Assembly (NCBI RefSeq): GCF_027622855.1 | Contig: NZ_JAPZVR010000002.1 | Coordinates: forward strand, 514,681-578,680 | Source of the DNA: Glycomyces algeriensis | GTDB lineage: Bacteria; Actinomycetota; Actinomycetes; Mycobacteriales; Micromonosporaceae | Reading direction: 5' to 3' | Length of the DNA stretch: 64,000 nt | Shown here: positions 42,163-50,491 of the stretch, in pieces | Layout of the letters: each line of letters begins with the position of its first letter | How positions within the stretch are numbered: the stretch's first letter is position 1 | The notes under the pieces: model-generated | What the model saw: only the letters and a program-made list of their open reading frames with translations | What the model was told of the DNA's origin: nothing | The model's database searches: none | Position numbers and translations under genes: made by a program

Positions 42163-43704
42163 ATGGGTTATGCGCGCACCAGCACCGTCTGCATGATCGG
42201 CGCAACCGCCGTAATGGTCACCGTCGAAGCCTCCGTCTTCAAGTCCTCCGCGAAGGGCACGGACACGGTCCGCATGTCAGGCCTGCCCGACAGCGTCGTC
42301 AACCAGGCGCAGACCCGCGTCCGCTCCGCAATGGCGAACTCCGCGCTGCGATTTCCAGACAAATCCGTAACTGTCAACTTTGGTCCGGCATCACTCCCGA
42401 CCACCGGATCGGCCGCCGACCTCGCACTGGCGCTCACCATCATGTGCGCCGACGACACCCTGCCGACCGAGCAGCTGAACGACACGGTCCTGCTCTCAGA
42501 GCTCGGCCTCGACGGCACACTCCGCGCCGTGCCCGGCACGCTCCCGGCGCTCATGGAAGCCCGGAAATCCGGGCTGCGCACCGCGATCGTCTCCCCGGAG
42601 AACGCCGCGGAAGCCTCCCTCGTCGACGGCCTCGCGGTCTACGCCCCGCGCGATCTGGCGACGCTCGTGGCCTGGCTGTTCGGCCAGACCACCCTCGACC
42701 CGGTGGTGCGAACGGCCCCGGACGCACCGCCGCCGCTGCCGGACCTCGCCGACGTGCGCGGCCAACCGGCCGCCCGCCGCGCCCTCGAGATCGCGGCGGC
42801 GGGAGGCCACCACATGCTGATGGTCGGTCCCCCGGGCGCGGGCAAGACCATGCTGGCCGAGCGCCTGCCGTCGATCCTGCCGCCACTGACCGACGCCGAA
42901 GCCGTGGAGGTCACCTCGCTGCATTCGCTCCGAGGCCGCTTCTCCGGAGGCGCGGCGACGCTGATGCGCCATGCGCCCTTCGAGGCCCCGCACCACTCGA
43001 TCACCATGCAGGCCTTGATCGGAGGCGGCACCGGCTTCGTGGGACCGGGCTCGCTGGCCCTCGCGCACCGGGGCGTGCTGTTCGTCGATGAGGCGCCCGA
43101 ATGGAAGCGATCGGTCCTGGACTCACTGCGCCAGCCCTTGGAAAGCGGCGAGGTGCGCATCAGGAGGGCGAACACTTCGATCTGCTACCCGGCCAAGGTC
43201 ATCCTCGTCTTGGCGGCCAACCCCTGCCCGTGCGCGCCGAACAAGCCATACGACTGCACCTGCACCCCGCAGGTGAAGCGCGGCTATCTGCCGAGGATCT
43301 CGCGGCCGCTGATGGACCGGATCGACCTGCGAGTGGACCTCCCGGCGGTGCCGCCCTCGGCGATCCTCGCCGAGCTGTCAGAGGCCGAGCCGTCCGAGCA
43401 GGTGGCGAAGCGGGTGGCGAGAGCCAGAGAGGCGGCCACGGCGCGGTGGTCCGAGGCGGGTGAGGGGTGGCAGTGCAACAGCGAGGTCCCCGGTCCGGCG
43501 TTGCGGTCGCAGCGGTGGCGACTGCCGACGCCGATCAGGAAGAGCGTCGACGACCTGCTGATGAAGGAGCGGATCACGGCCCGGGGGTACGACCGAATCC
43601 TCAAGCTCGCATGGACGATCGCCGACCTGAGAGACCACGACCGCCCGACGGCAGAGGACATCACCGTCGCCAGCGAACTGCGAATCGGCTACACGCTCAG
43701 CTGA
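42163..43704 (+). CDS. comM: YifB/ComM family Mg-chelatase-like AAA+ ATPase
   Basis: A 513-residue helicase-like ATPase; ComM drives branch migration during natural transformation in Gram-negative bacteria, and the role in actinobacteria is unknown. It has an N-terminal Lon-protease-like domain, Walker A (GPPGAGKTMLAE), Walker B (GVLFVDEAPEW), and the Cys-rich insert NPCPCAPNKPYDCTCTP. It forms the yraN-comM-dprA set, suggesting DNA uptake or recombination. Confidence 0.93.
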   Translation: MGYARTSTVCMIGATAVMVTVEASVFKSSAKGTDTVRMSGLPDSVVNQAQTRVRSAMANSALRFPDKSVTVNFGPASLPTTGSAADLALALTIMCADDTLPTEQLNDTVLLSELGLDGTLRAVPGTLPALMEARKSGLRTAIVSPENAAEASLVDGLAVYAPRDLATLVAWLFGQTTLDPVVRTAPDAPPPLPDLADVRGQPAARRALEIAAAGGHHMLMVGPPGAGKTMLAERLPSILPPLTDAEAVEVTSLHSLRGRFSGGAATLMRHAPFEAPHHSITMQALIGGGTGFVGPGSLALAHRGVLFVDEAPEWKRSVLDSLRQPLESGEVRIRRANTSICYPAKVILVLAANPCPCAPNKPYDCTCTPQVKRGYLPRISRPLMDRIDLRVDLPAVPPSAILAELSEAEPSEQVAKRVARAREAATARWSEAGEGWQCNSEVPGPALRSQRWRLPTPIRKSVDDLLMKERITARGYDRILKLAWTIADLRDHDRPTAEDITVASELRIGYTLS

Positions 43705-43715
43705 CCACTCGGCCG

Positions 43716-43927
43716 CCCCACGACCCACGCCCCACGACCCACGACCCACGACCCACGACCCACGACCCACGACCCACGACCCACGACCCACGACCCACGC
43801 CCCACGACCCACGACCCACGACCCACGACCCACGACCCACGACCCACGACCCACGACCCACGACCCACGACCCACGACCCACGACCCACGACCCACGACC
43901 CACGACCCACGACCCACGACCCACGAC
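43716..43927. repeat. Heptanucleotide tandem repeat (CGACCCA), about 30 copies
   Basis: About 212 bp between comM and dprA consist of head-to-tail CGACCCA. Two variant CGCCCCA units stand about 70 bp apart near the start of the array. It encodes no conserved protein in any frame (a false antisense product VVGRGSW repeats). Near-perfect identity of copies suggests recent expansion by slippage. The rest of 43705-44001 holds only the region before dprA. Confidence 0.9.
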
Positions 43928-43968
43928 GACTGTTACCGCCGCCGAACTCCCCAACGACATCGACACAC

Positions 43969-43989
43969 CGAACACCGAACACCGAACAC
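43969..43989. repeat. Three CGAACAC heptamers before dprA
   Basis: Three perfect copies of CGAACAC end two bases before the GAGGAGG ribosome binding site of dprA. They have the same unit length as the large array 40 bp upstream but a different sequence. Confidence 0.75.
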
Positions 43990-44001
43990 CGAGGAGGAAC
44001 C

Positions 44002-45165
44002 GTGACGAACCTGCCCGACGACCCTCGCCTCGCCCTCATGCTCTTGTCCTCGATGATCGAGCCGGGCGACGCAGAACTTGACGACCTCCTGGGCGAGATC
44101 GGCCCGATCGAGGTCGTCAAACGCCTCTGGGAAGGCGAGGTTCCCGAACGGCTGCAGCGGATCACGAGCGCGATCGTCTCGTGCACCCACGATCCGGCAG
44201 CCCGGGCCGCCGACATCGCGGCCGCCACTGAGGAGTGCGGTGCCCGCGTCCTGATCCCAGGCGATCCCGACTGGCCCGACCAGCTCCGCGACCTGCTGCT
44301 CGTGTGCGACGCCGACGAACCGCATGTGCGACCGCCTCGCTGTCTCTGGGTGCGCGGTGAGCAGGATCTGGACCGCTTGTGCCGCCGTTCGGTGGCGATC
44401 GTCGGCGCAAGGGCTGCGACCGAGTACGGCCAGCATCTCGCAGACGACCTCGCGGCCGAGCTGACCGAGGCGGGCTGGACCATCGTCTCCGGCGGCGCCT
44501 TCGGCATCGACCGGGCCGCGCATCTCGGCGCGCTGGCACGAGGCGGGTCGACCGTTTCGGTCCTGGCCTGCGGGGTGGAGCTGCCCTACCCGAAGGGCAA
44601 CCACTCGATGTTCAACCTCATCGCCGAACGCGGCCTGATCGTCAGCGAATGGCCGCCGGGGACCACGGTCATGAAGCACCGCTTCCTGACTCGGAACCGA
44701 GTCATTGCGGCTCTGACCGCCGGCACGGTGGTCATCGAAGCCGCTCACCGCTCCGGTGCCCGCAACACGGCCCGGTACGCGGCCGAGCTCGGACGCGTCC
44801 TGATGTTCACCCCGGGACCGGTGACCTCCTCGATGTCAGCAGGCGCACACCAACTGGCAAGGGAGCCATGGGAAGCCCGCCTGGTCACCCGCGCCGAGGA
44901 GGTGATCGAGGACCTGACCGGCATCGGCGGACCACTGGCGACACCGCCGCCGCCCCAGCGTCGGCCCTTCGACAGGTTGACGGAGATCGAAGCCCGCCTC
45001 GTCGAGTCCCTCCCGAGGGGCTACGTGGTCGAAACGACCCGCCTGGCGGCAGCCGCCGGAGTCCCGGCGGACATCGCCGCCGAAACGCTCGACCGCCTCC
45101 TCCAGACCGGCTGGGTAGACCGCATCGACAACCGCTGGCGCCTCTCGAGAGGAAGCCACTCGTGA
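44002..45165 (+). CDS. dprA: DNA-processing protein DprA (Smf)
   Basis: DprA loads RecA on incoming single-stranded DNA in transformable bacteria; it is widely kept in non-transformable ones. The 387-residue protein has an N-terminal helical domain, the Rossmann-like core (VAIVGARAATEYGQHLADDL, SGGAFGIDRAAHLGAL, the PYPKGNHSMF segment) and a C-terminal winged helix (DIAAETLDRLLQTGWVD). The GTG start has GGAGGAA upstream. Its ribosome binding site directly follows short heptamer repeats. Confidence 0.94.
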   Translation: MTNLPDDPRLALMLLSSMIEPGDAELDDLLGEIGPIEVVKRLWEGEVPERLQRITSAIVSCTHDPAARAADIAAATEECGARVLIPGDPDWPDQLRDLLLVCDADEPHVRPPRCLWVRGEQDLDRLCRRSVAIVGARAATEYGQHLADDLAAELTEAGWTIVSGGAFGIDRAAHLGALARGGSTVSVLACGVELPYPKGNHSMFNLIAERGLIVSEWPPGTTVMKHRFLTRNRVIAALTAGTVVIEAAHRSGARNTARYAAELGRVLMFTPGPVTSSMSAGAHQLAREPWEARLVTRAEEVIEDLTGIGGPLATPPPPQRRPFDRLTEIEARLVESLPRGYVVETTRLAAAAGVPADIAAETLDRLLQTGWVDRIDNRWRLSRGSHS

Positions 45166-45223
45166 CAGCGAACCGAGCCCGAGCCCCGCCACACACCAGA
45201 GCCAAGGCCGGCACAGTCACACA

Positions 45224-45252
45224 CTGGCTCTGGCTCTGGCTCTGGCTCTGGC
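45224..45252. repeat. Hexanucleotide repeat CTGGCT, about five copies
   Basis: CTGGCTCTGGCT continues for 29 bases, soon after dprA, in a 391-bp gene-free region (45166-45556) that also holds a palindrome and a hairpin. It is a simple-sequence tract and is not coding in any supported frame. Confidence 0.8.
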
Positions 45253-45356
45253 ACCGATTGGACCGAAAGCCCAGGACTGCAACATGAAAGGGGACCGCAC
45301 AAGCTCAACACCCGAGCGCTGCCAGCGCGCGACACGGCAACACGACAAGTCCATTA

Positions 45357-45374
45357 ATGCGGTGCGCACCGCAT
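45357..45374. repeat. Perfect 18-bp palindrome
   Basis: ATGCGGTGCGCACCGCAT reads the same on both strands. With no loop it is more like a protein-binding dyad than a terminator. It lies in the gene-free stretch between dprA and the 409-residue unknown gene; no promoter is evident beside it. Confidence 0.5.
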
Positions 45375-45478
45375 CCGAAGACAAGGGGTGGGTGGGGCGG
45401 GGGCGGGGGGAGGGGCCCCGAAGGAGGTGAGCGCGATCGACCAGACCTTCGCTGAAGGGCAAAGGGGAATCGGAGGGA

Positions 45479-45500
45479 CCTCCGCGCTGGCGCGCGGAGG
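45479..45500. terminator. Short hairpin downstream of the unknown gene at 45557
   Basis: CCTCCGCG pairs with CGCGGAGG around CTGGCG, 57 bases past the stop codon of the minus-strand gene. The stem is only eight bases, so it is a weak terminator candidate. Confidence 0.45.
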
Positions 45501-45556
45501 CTCGCCGCGCCACCGTGCTGAGCCCAAGGCCAAGGGCGGCGAAGGTCGCGGTGCGG

Positions 45557-46786
45557 TCAGCAGAGGGCGCGGGGGCTGCCGTTCGGGTAGTCGACCACGG
45601 CCATGCGCGGGTTTTCAAGCTCGCCGAGCGGTGCCCAGCATTCGTAGATGCCGCGTTCGACGCAGGTCGCGTCAGTGGCCATGATCGATTCGAGGTCGGG
45701 TTGGCTCAACCGCACGCGCACCCAGTCCTCGTTGCGGCCCAGCGCGAGCACGTCGATGTCGCGCCAGCGCGCCCGCGTGTGGAACCGCTGCGGGCGGGTC
45801 ACCGGGCTGCGGCTCGTGGCGCCGCGGGCGAAGACGCTGAACCCGTGGCCGGGGTCGGCGGTCACCGGGACGCGTTCGCCCTCGTGGTCGCCTATGAGTC
45901 CGGCGTGGACGGACGGGTTGGTGCGGAAGAGCGCCCGGCCGGTCTCCAGGCCCGGGATGCGGTTGACGAGGTCGCGGTGCCGGGCGCCGGCCATGCGGTC
46001 CCACACGCTGGTCTGCGGCTGGTACTGGAAGAGCGAGATCTCCGAGCCGTCGGGCGTGTACGCGAGGATCTCGGCCCGCGCGGTCAGCGGCAGGTCGGCG
46101 AAGCCCGCGGTCGCGAACTCGGGGATGAGGTGCGTCCCGCTGGGGAGGAACCCGGTGCCGAGGATCATCGATCCGCGCCGCTCGCGTCCGGGGACGCTGA
46201 CGAGTCCGGGGAAGTTGGCGGCTTCGGTGCTCTGGTAGTCGCAGGCGCAGATCGCCTTCCAGCGCAACGCGAACGAGGTGTCGCGGGCGTCGTCGGGGTC
46301 GCCGCAGAGCACCACGCGGTCGTCGGGGGTGCGCAGGTGGGCGACGTCGAACTCGCGGAAGCAGACGCCGCTGACGAGGGGCGCCGAGGTGAGTTGCCGG
46401 GCCACCTGGTGGCGGCTGAGCGGCTTGATCATGCGGGTGCCGACCGTGACGAACGCGGTGGCGCGCGCGGCGGAGACGAGCGCGCGTTCGGCGGGGCCGA
46501 TGCGCGGGTTCTGGCTGTACCGGTGGACGGTGGCGGCGTCGGCGCCGGGCATGACCGGGATCGCGAGGGGGGCGACGCCGGCGAGGAGCAGTTCGCCGCC
46601 GGGGCTGGTCACCTCGGAGGCGTGCACGAACCGGTGGAAGCCGTTGCCGGTGGCGTGGAAGCCGTCTTCGCGAGTGTCCGAATAGATCTCGAATGCGGCG
46701 CCGCCCGCGATCGCTCGCGCCCGGTATCGCCGTTCGTGCCAGACGATTTCAGTGGTGCCGGTCGGCGCGGCTGGTGGTGCCTGCAT
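45557..46786 (-). CDS. Protein of 409 residues, unknown family
   Basis: I do not recognise a family. The product is soluble, with no signal peptide or membrane helix, and is mixed alpha/beta by composition. Notable stretches are IEIVWHERR-like at the start (TEIVWHERRYRARAIAGGAA), HRYSQNPRIGPAERALV, and a Cys-containing region (SGVCFREFD, VVLCGDPDDARD, KAICACDYQS) plus TCVERGIYECW near the end, giving eight Cys. ATG at 46786 is chosen; another at 46816 is possible and would cover the repeat region. It is 83 bp downstream of a SIS-domain gene on the same strand, behind three GGTGAAC repeats, so it may be controlled separately. Confidence 0.7.
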   Translation of the reverse strand: MQAPPAAPTGTTEIVWHERRYRARAIAGGAAFEIYSDTREDGFHATGNGFHRFVHASEVTSPGGELLLAGVAPLAIPVMPGADAATVHRYSQNPRIGPAERALVSAARATAFVTVGTRMIKPLSRHQVARQLTSAPLVSGVCFREFDVAHLRTPDDRVVLCGDPDDARDTSFALRWKAICACDYQSTEAANFPGLVSVPGRERRGSMILGTGFLPSGTHLIPEFATAGFADLPLTARAEILAYTPDGSEISLFQYQPQTSVWDRMAGARHRDLVNRIPGLETGRALFRTNPSVHAGLIGDHEGERVPVTADPGHGFSVFARGATSRSPVTRPQRFHTRARWRDIDVLALGRNEDWVRVRLSQPDLESIMATDATCVERGIYECWAPLGELENPRMAVVDYPNGSPRALC

Positions 46787-46802
46787 GACAGAGAGTGTAG
46801 GT

Positions 46803-46845
46803 AAACGGGTGAACATCTCGGTGAACCGAAGGTGAACACCCGTTT
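46803..46845. promoter_or_regulatory. GGTGAAC direct repeats inside a 9-bp inverted repeat
   Basis: Three GGTGAAC copies start at 46808, 46820 and 46831, spaced by about one helical turn (12 and 11 bp). The same segment is bounded by AAACGGGTG (46803-46811) and CACCCGTTT (46837-46845). It stands just before the unknown gene, and looks like a binding site for a regulator that stacks on one DNA face. Confidence 0.5.
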
Positions 46846-46868
46846 CTCTTACACCCGTCTAGCTGGGA

Positions 46869-47993
46869 TCACACTGTCTCCGTGACCTTCTTGAGACCTC
46901 GCGGGGCGTCGGGGTTCTCGCCCCGCTCGATCGCGAGATGGAGCGCGAGTTGTTGCAGCGGAAGGATATCGAGGAGCGCGGCGAGGCGTTCGTCGACGGC
47001 GGGGGTGGCGAGTCGGGCGGTCTGTCCCGGGACGTCGGCGGCGCCGACGACGACCACGTCCGCGCGCTGCTTGCCGAGTTGGGTGAGGACGTTCCACATT
47101 GCATGGCCGCCGGGGCCTGAGCCGACGACGGCGAGCACGGGCACGCCCGGGTCGGTCATGGCGAGGGGACCGTGGAGGAGGTCGGCGCCGGAGAACGCGA
47201 GCGAGGGGAGGTAGGAGGTCTCCATGAGCTTGAGCGCGGTCTCACGGGCGGTCGGGTACGCGTAGCCGCGGCCGGTGGTCACGAACCGGGAGGCGAAGCG
47301 GTAGCGGCCGGCGAGTTCGGCGGCGTCGGTGTTGGCGAGCACGCCGCGGGCGAGTTCGGGGAGCTTGCCGATCGCGGTGGCCTCGGCGGCGTCGAGGCGG
47401 CCGGTGCCGGTGCGGATGCCCTCGATGAGGAGCAGGAGGGTGAGCAGTTCGGCCGTGTAGGTCTTGGTGGCCGCGACGGCGCGCTCGTGTCCCGCGCGGA
47501 CGTCGAGGTGGAGTTCGGCTTCGCCGGCGAGGCGGGAGTCGGGGTTGTTGGTGACGGCGAGCGTCAGGGCGCCGGAGGCGCGGGCGGCGGCCACGACCTG
47601 GGCGAGGTCGGGCGAGCCGCCGGACTGGGAGACGGCGATGACGAGGGAGTCGGACCAGTCGGGCCGGGCGTCGTAGACGGTGACGACCGAAGGGCTGGCG
47701 AGGCTCGCGGGCAGTCCCAGGCGGATCTCCGCGAGGTAGGCCGCGTAGAGCGCGGCGTGGTCGGAGGTGCCCCGGGCGGTGAAGACCACCGAGCGCGGGC
47801 GCCGTTCGGCGATGACCGCGGCGATGCGGGCGATCTCGGCGGCGCCGTGGTCGAGCACGTCGGCGTAGACGCCGGGCTGCTCGGCGATGTCGGCGGCCAT
47901 GCCTTTGCCCTCTCGGCGCTGCTTGCGAGCCGTAATTGTGGCTAGTTCGTCCGCGCTGGCGTTGTCGGTGGCGCCGACCTGGGGCTGGTTCAC
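46869..47993 (-). CDS. SIS-domain sugar-phosphate isomerase/deaminase, GlmS C-terminal type
   Basis: A 374-residue protein with two SIS domains, corresponding to the isomerase half of glucosamine-6-phosphate synthase without the glutaminase half. Features are VFTARGTSDHAALYAAYLAE, AVSQSGGSPDLAQVV, KTYTAELLTLLLLI and the C-terminal LAIERGENPDAPRGLKKVT. Stand-alone members act as amino-sugar phosphate deaminases or isomerases. The start GTG has AAGGAG six bases upstream. The upstream 60 bp are unusually A+T-rich (AATATT, TTTATAAT), a probable promoter with operator. Substrate not determinable. Confidence 0.85.
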   Translation of the reverse strand: MNQPQVGATDNASADELATITARKQRREGKGMAADIAEQPGVYADVLDHGAAEIARIAAVIAERRPRSVVFTARGTSDHAALYAAYLAEIRLGLPASLASPSVVTVYDARPDWSDSLVIAVSQSGGSPDLAQVVAAARASGALTLAVTNNPDSRLAGEAELHLDVRAGHERAVAATKTYTAELLTLLLLIEGIRTGTGRLDAAEATAIGKLPELARGVLANTDAAELAGRYRFASRFVTTGRGYAYPTARETALKLMETSYLPSLAFSGADLLHGPLAMTDPGVPVLAVVGSGPGGHAMWNVLTQLGKQRADVVVVGAADVPGQTARLATPAVDERLAALLDILPLQQLALHLAIERGENPDAPRGLKKVTETV

Positions 47994-48231
47994 TTGACGC
48001 TCCTTGTGAAACGGGTACCGCTAAAATATTAAACAAACCTTTATAATGAAGCGTAGTCGACCGTCGCCACGCCCGTCCACCGCAGTCGGCCCTTCCCCCG
48101 CTCCCGTGTCCGCACCTCAACCCTGCTACGACTCGGGGCGCCCGTCAATGAAGTGTGTCCACTGCCCTCCGTACACCCGCGCAGGTGCCGGTAAGGTTGA
48201 CCCCTGAATTCCCGACCACCAAGGAGGAGCC

Positions 48232-48306
48232 GTGGCGAAAGCAGCCCGCAAGCGCAAGTCGCGTAAGAAGAAGTCCGCTAACCACGGGAAGCGCCCGAAC
48301 AGCTAG
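48232..48306 (+). CDS. 50S ribosomal protein bL37 (24 residues)
   Basis: A tiny, very basic protein, MAKAARKRKSRKKKS followed by ANHGKRPNS. The NHGKRPN ending and size match bL37, the extra large-subunit protein seen in mycobacterial ribosome structures and present in most actinobacteria. The start is GTG with a strong AAGGAGG four bases upstream, and TAAGGT (-10-like) lies about 40 bases before it. It is too short for most gene callers. It is followed by a TetR gene on the same strand. Confidence 0.85.
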   Translation: MAKAARKRKSRKKKSANHGKRPNS

Positions 48307-48387
48307 CGCGTGGCGGGGCAGGCGGCCGTGGCCGCGACTGCCCCGCAGATCGCACTGGACACCCGGCGCAGAACGAGAATTGCCCAC

Positions 48388-48984
48388 ATGACCGAAGCGC
48401 CGCGCGATGCGCGCGAGCAGCAACAGCCGAGCACCCGAGAGCGGATCCAGCGGACCGCGATCGCGCTCTTCAGCGAGCACGGCTACGAGCACACCTCTCT
48501 ACGGGAGATCGCCGAGCAGCTCGGCGTCACCAAGGCCGCGCTGTACTACCACTTCAAGACCAAAGAAGACATCGCGGCGAGCTTCTTCGACTCCTACGCG
48601 GAGGACCTGGACCGCATCTGCGACTGGGGCGACACCAGGCCGCGGGAACTCGACACCCGCACCGAACTGCTGCGCCGCTACGCGGAGGTCATCCGCGCGC
48701 ACGTGCCGGTGCTGCGGTTCATGCAGAACAACCAGGCCGCGCTCACGCGACTCGACCGCATGTCGGTCTTCAGGCTGCGCCAGCGGCGCCTGCACGCGCT
48801 GCTCGTCGAGTCGGACGCACCGCTCATCCACCGCCTCCGGGCGTGGGACGCGATCACGACGCTCTACAGCAACTGGATCACCTATCCGCGCGTGGACGAC
48901 TCCGACGACGACCTGCGCGAAGCGTCGCTGCAGATCTCGATCGGCATGATCCGCGCCAACGCCGCCGAGGAGGCGGCTTCCTGA
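48388..48984 (+). CDS. TetR/AcrR family transcriptional regulator
   Basis: A 198-residue regulator with a clear N-terminal helix-turn-helix (TRERIQRTAIALFSEHGYEH, then LREIAEQLGVTKAALYYHF) and an acidic helical ligand domain. ATG at 48388 is preferred over an upstream GTG (48310) that lacks conserved sequence. It is the second gene after bL37 with no obvious target beside it. The 330 bp that follow contain only degenerate repeats. Confidence 0.88.
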   Translation: MTEAPRDAREQQQPSTRERIQRTAIALFSEHGYEHTSLREIAEQLGVTKAALYYHFKTKEDIAASFFDSYAEDLDRICDWGDTRPRELDTRTELLRRYAEVIRAHVPVLRFMQNNQAALTRLDRMSVFRLRQRRLHALLVESDAPLIHRLRAWDAITTLYSNWITYPRVDDSDDDLREASLQISIGMIRANAAEEAAS

Positions 48985-49113
48985 GCGGAGTCCTCCATCA
49001 GCGCGGTTCCCGGATGACCGCGAGGCACGGAGGACGACGCGGTTCTCGGAAAGCGCCTGGTCACCCGGCGGCCGCAGGCCTCGAACGGCTGCGGTCGTCG
49101 CGGGTTGCGGACG

Positions 49114-49217
49114 CGCGGATGGGAACAGCATGGTTGCAGGCAGCACGGATGCGGACAGCGCGGGTGTCAGACAGCACGGTTGCGGATAGCCACCGTTGCG
49201 GGTAGCCGCGGTTGCGA
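49114..49217. repeat. Degenerate 15-16 bp tandem repeats
   Basis: Six to seven imperfect units related to CGGTTGCGGACAGCA run between the TetR gene and rsrA. Examples are TGGTTGCAGGCAGCA, CGGATGCGGACAGCG and CGGTTGCGGATAGCC. Units have diverged, so the array is older than the heptamer array. No function is visible. Confidence 0.65.
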
Positions 49218-49313
49218 AAAAGCACAGTCGGGCCCGAACGGCGGTACAGCGGGCGGGCCCGATCGGCTTGCATGTGGAGGAGCGGTCTCGGCGCGTCGCG
49301 CGCGCCGGACCGG

Positions 49314-49610
49314 TCAGCGGTCGCGCTCGGCGACTTCGCTGAAGATCTCGCTGACCTGCTCGATGGCGCTGAGCTTCTGGCGCAGGCGCGACTTGACGTC
49401 GTCGGGCGCCTTCTCCTGGCTGCAGCAGCGGTGCACGATCGTGCGCACCTCCTGCTCGATGCCGTACTCCGAGAGGCAGGGCGAGCACTCTTCGAGATGG
49501 TCGCGGATCACGCCGCGGCGGCGGTCGGAGCACTCTTCGTCGAGATAGAGGTAGACCTCTTCGAGGACCTCGCGACAGTCGAGCTTGGGCTTCTCCGGTT
49601 CGGCGCTCAC
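49314..49610 (-). CDS. rsrA: Redox-sensing anti-sigma factor RsrA
   Basis: A 98-residue zinc anti-sigma protein that holds SigR inactive until disulphide stress oxidises its cysteines. Key residues match Streptomyces RsrA closely: Cys12, His38, Cys42 and Cys45 (HLEECSPC) as the zinc/thiol switch, with Cys61-Cys62 later. The GTG start overlaps the sigR stop by four bases (GTGA), so the pair is made in balance. Confidence 0.93.
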   Translation of the reverse strand: MSAEPEKPKLDCREVLEEVYLYLDEECSDRRRGVIRDHLEECSPCLSEYGIEQEVRTIVHRCCSQEKAPDDVKSRLRQKLSAIEQVSEIFSEVAERDR

Positions 49611-50389
49611 TGCTGTCCCTCCCGTGCGGGCGAAAGGCCGCGGTCCGCGGCGTACGAGCTCAACAGCTGGCGCAGCTGCCGCCGGCCCCGGTGCAGCCGG
49701 GACATGACGGTGCCGATCGGGGTGCCCATGATGTCGGCGATCTCCTTGTAGGAGAAGCCTTCGACGTCCGCGAGGTAGACCGTCAGGCGGAAGTCCTCGC
49801 CGAGCTGCTGGAGGGCGTCCTTGACGTCCGAGTCCGGCAGGTGGTCGAGCGCCTCGGTCTCGGCCGAGCGCAGCCCGGAGGCGGAGTGCGACTCGGCGTC
49901 CGCGAGCTGCCAGTCCGTGATCTCGTCAGTGGGCGAGGTCAGCGGCTGGCGCTTCTTCTTGCGGTACGAGTTGATGTACGTGTTGGTGAGGATCCGGTAC
50001 AGCCACGCCTTGAGGTTCGTGCCCTCGCGGAACTGGTGGAACTTCGAGTAGGCCTTGAGGAACGTCTCCTGCACCAGGTCCTCGGCGTCGGCCGGGTTGC
50101 GCGTCATGCGCAGCGCGGCACCGTAGAGCTGGTCGATCAGGGGCATCGCGTCGCGCTCGAACCGCTCGCGCCGCTCCTGGGTGTTCTCGCTGCCTGCCTC
50201 GGTCACCGTCTCCCTCTCGTAGCCGACCAGTTCCGAGCCTACGGCAGCGGTACGGGTGGGGGCGGAGGAAATACCGGCGGTCGTGACGCCGCCGACCGGG
50301 GAGACGCCGTTCGGCGACGGCGACCATTCGGGGCCGCTCAGGAGCGCGGCGAGGCGCTCGTCTTCGCGACCGCGGAGGGTGGTGGTCAT
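49607..50389 (-). CDS. sigR: ECF sigma factor SigR (SigH), with two in-frame starts
   Basis: The sigma factor of the thiol-oxidative stress response. The long form is 260 residues from ATG 50389 (AAGGAG at eight bases). An internal GTG at 50206, with GAGGGAG four bases before it, gives a 199-residue form that begins just before the sigma domains. Region 2 includes [20 protein letters not shown] and region 4 [21 protein letters not shown]. In Streptomyces the longer, stress-induced SigR' is unstable while the short form is stable, and this gene has the same layout. It is followed by rsrA. Confidence 0.94.
   Translation of the reverse strand: MTTTLRGREDERLAALLSGPEWSPSPNGVSPVGGVTTAGISSAPTRTAAVGSELVGYERETVTEAGSENTQERRERFERDAMPLIDQLYGAALRMTRNPADAEDLVQETFLKAYSKFHQFREGTNLKAWLYRILTNTYINSYRKKKRQPLTSPTDEITDWQLADAESHSASGLRSAETEALDHLPDSDVKDALQQLGEDFRLTVYLADVEGFSYKEIADIMGTPIGTVMSRLHRGRRQLRQLLSSYAADRGLSPAREGQQ
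50206..50216 (-). promoter_or_regulatory. Internal ribosome binding site for short SigR
   Basis: On the minus strand GAGGGAG, then ACG(G), precedes the GTG codon at 50206 in the sigR frame. A second SD-start pair inside the gene supports production of a 199-residue SigR without its 61-residue N-terminal extension. Confidence 0.6.
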
Positions 50390-50491
50390 GCGTTGGGCTC
50401 CTTCTCGACAGACTTCGTGGCCCGTGAACCCCTTCGCCGCAGCTCGCACGGCGTGTGGCCGGCGCACCGAGGCGGGAGACTCGTCCCGAAC

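Noticed and set aside
43716-43927. Possible CRISPR array
   Set aside because: Units are 7 bp, head to tail, without spacers; no cas genes in the window.
43689-44507. A minus-strand frame with repeated SWVVGRG units
   Set aside because: The repeats are only the translation of the heptamer DNA array, readable in all frames; it also runs antisense to dprA.
45388-45684. Plus-strand frame with an AAGGAGGTGA start region
   Set aside because: The ribosome binding site and GTG look good, but the translation is low-complexity, runs antisense into the 45557 gene and has no recognisable features.
49105-49548. Plus-strand frame encoding HGC-repeats
   Set aside because: It derives from the degenerate DNA repeats and then antisense rsrA; no coding signature.
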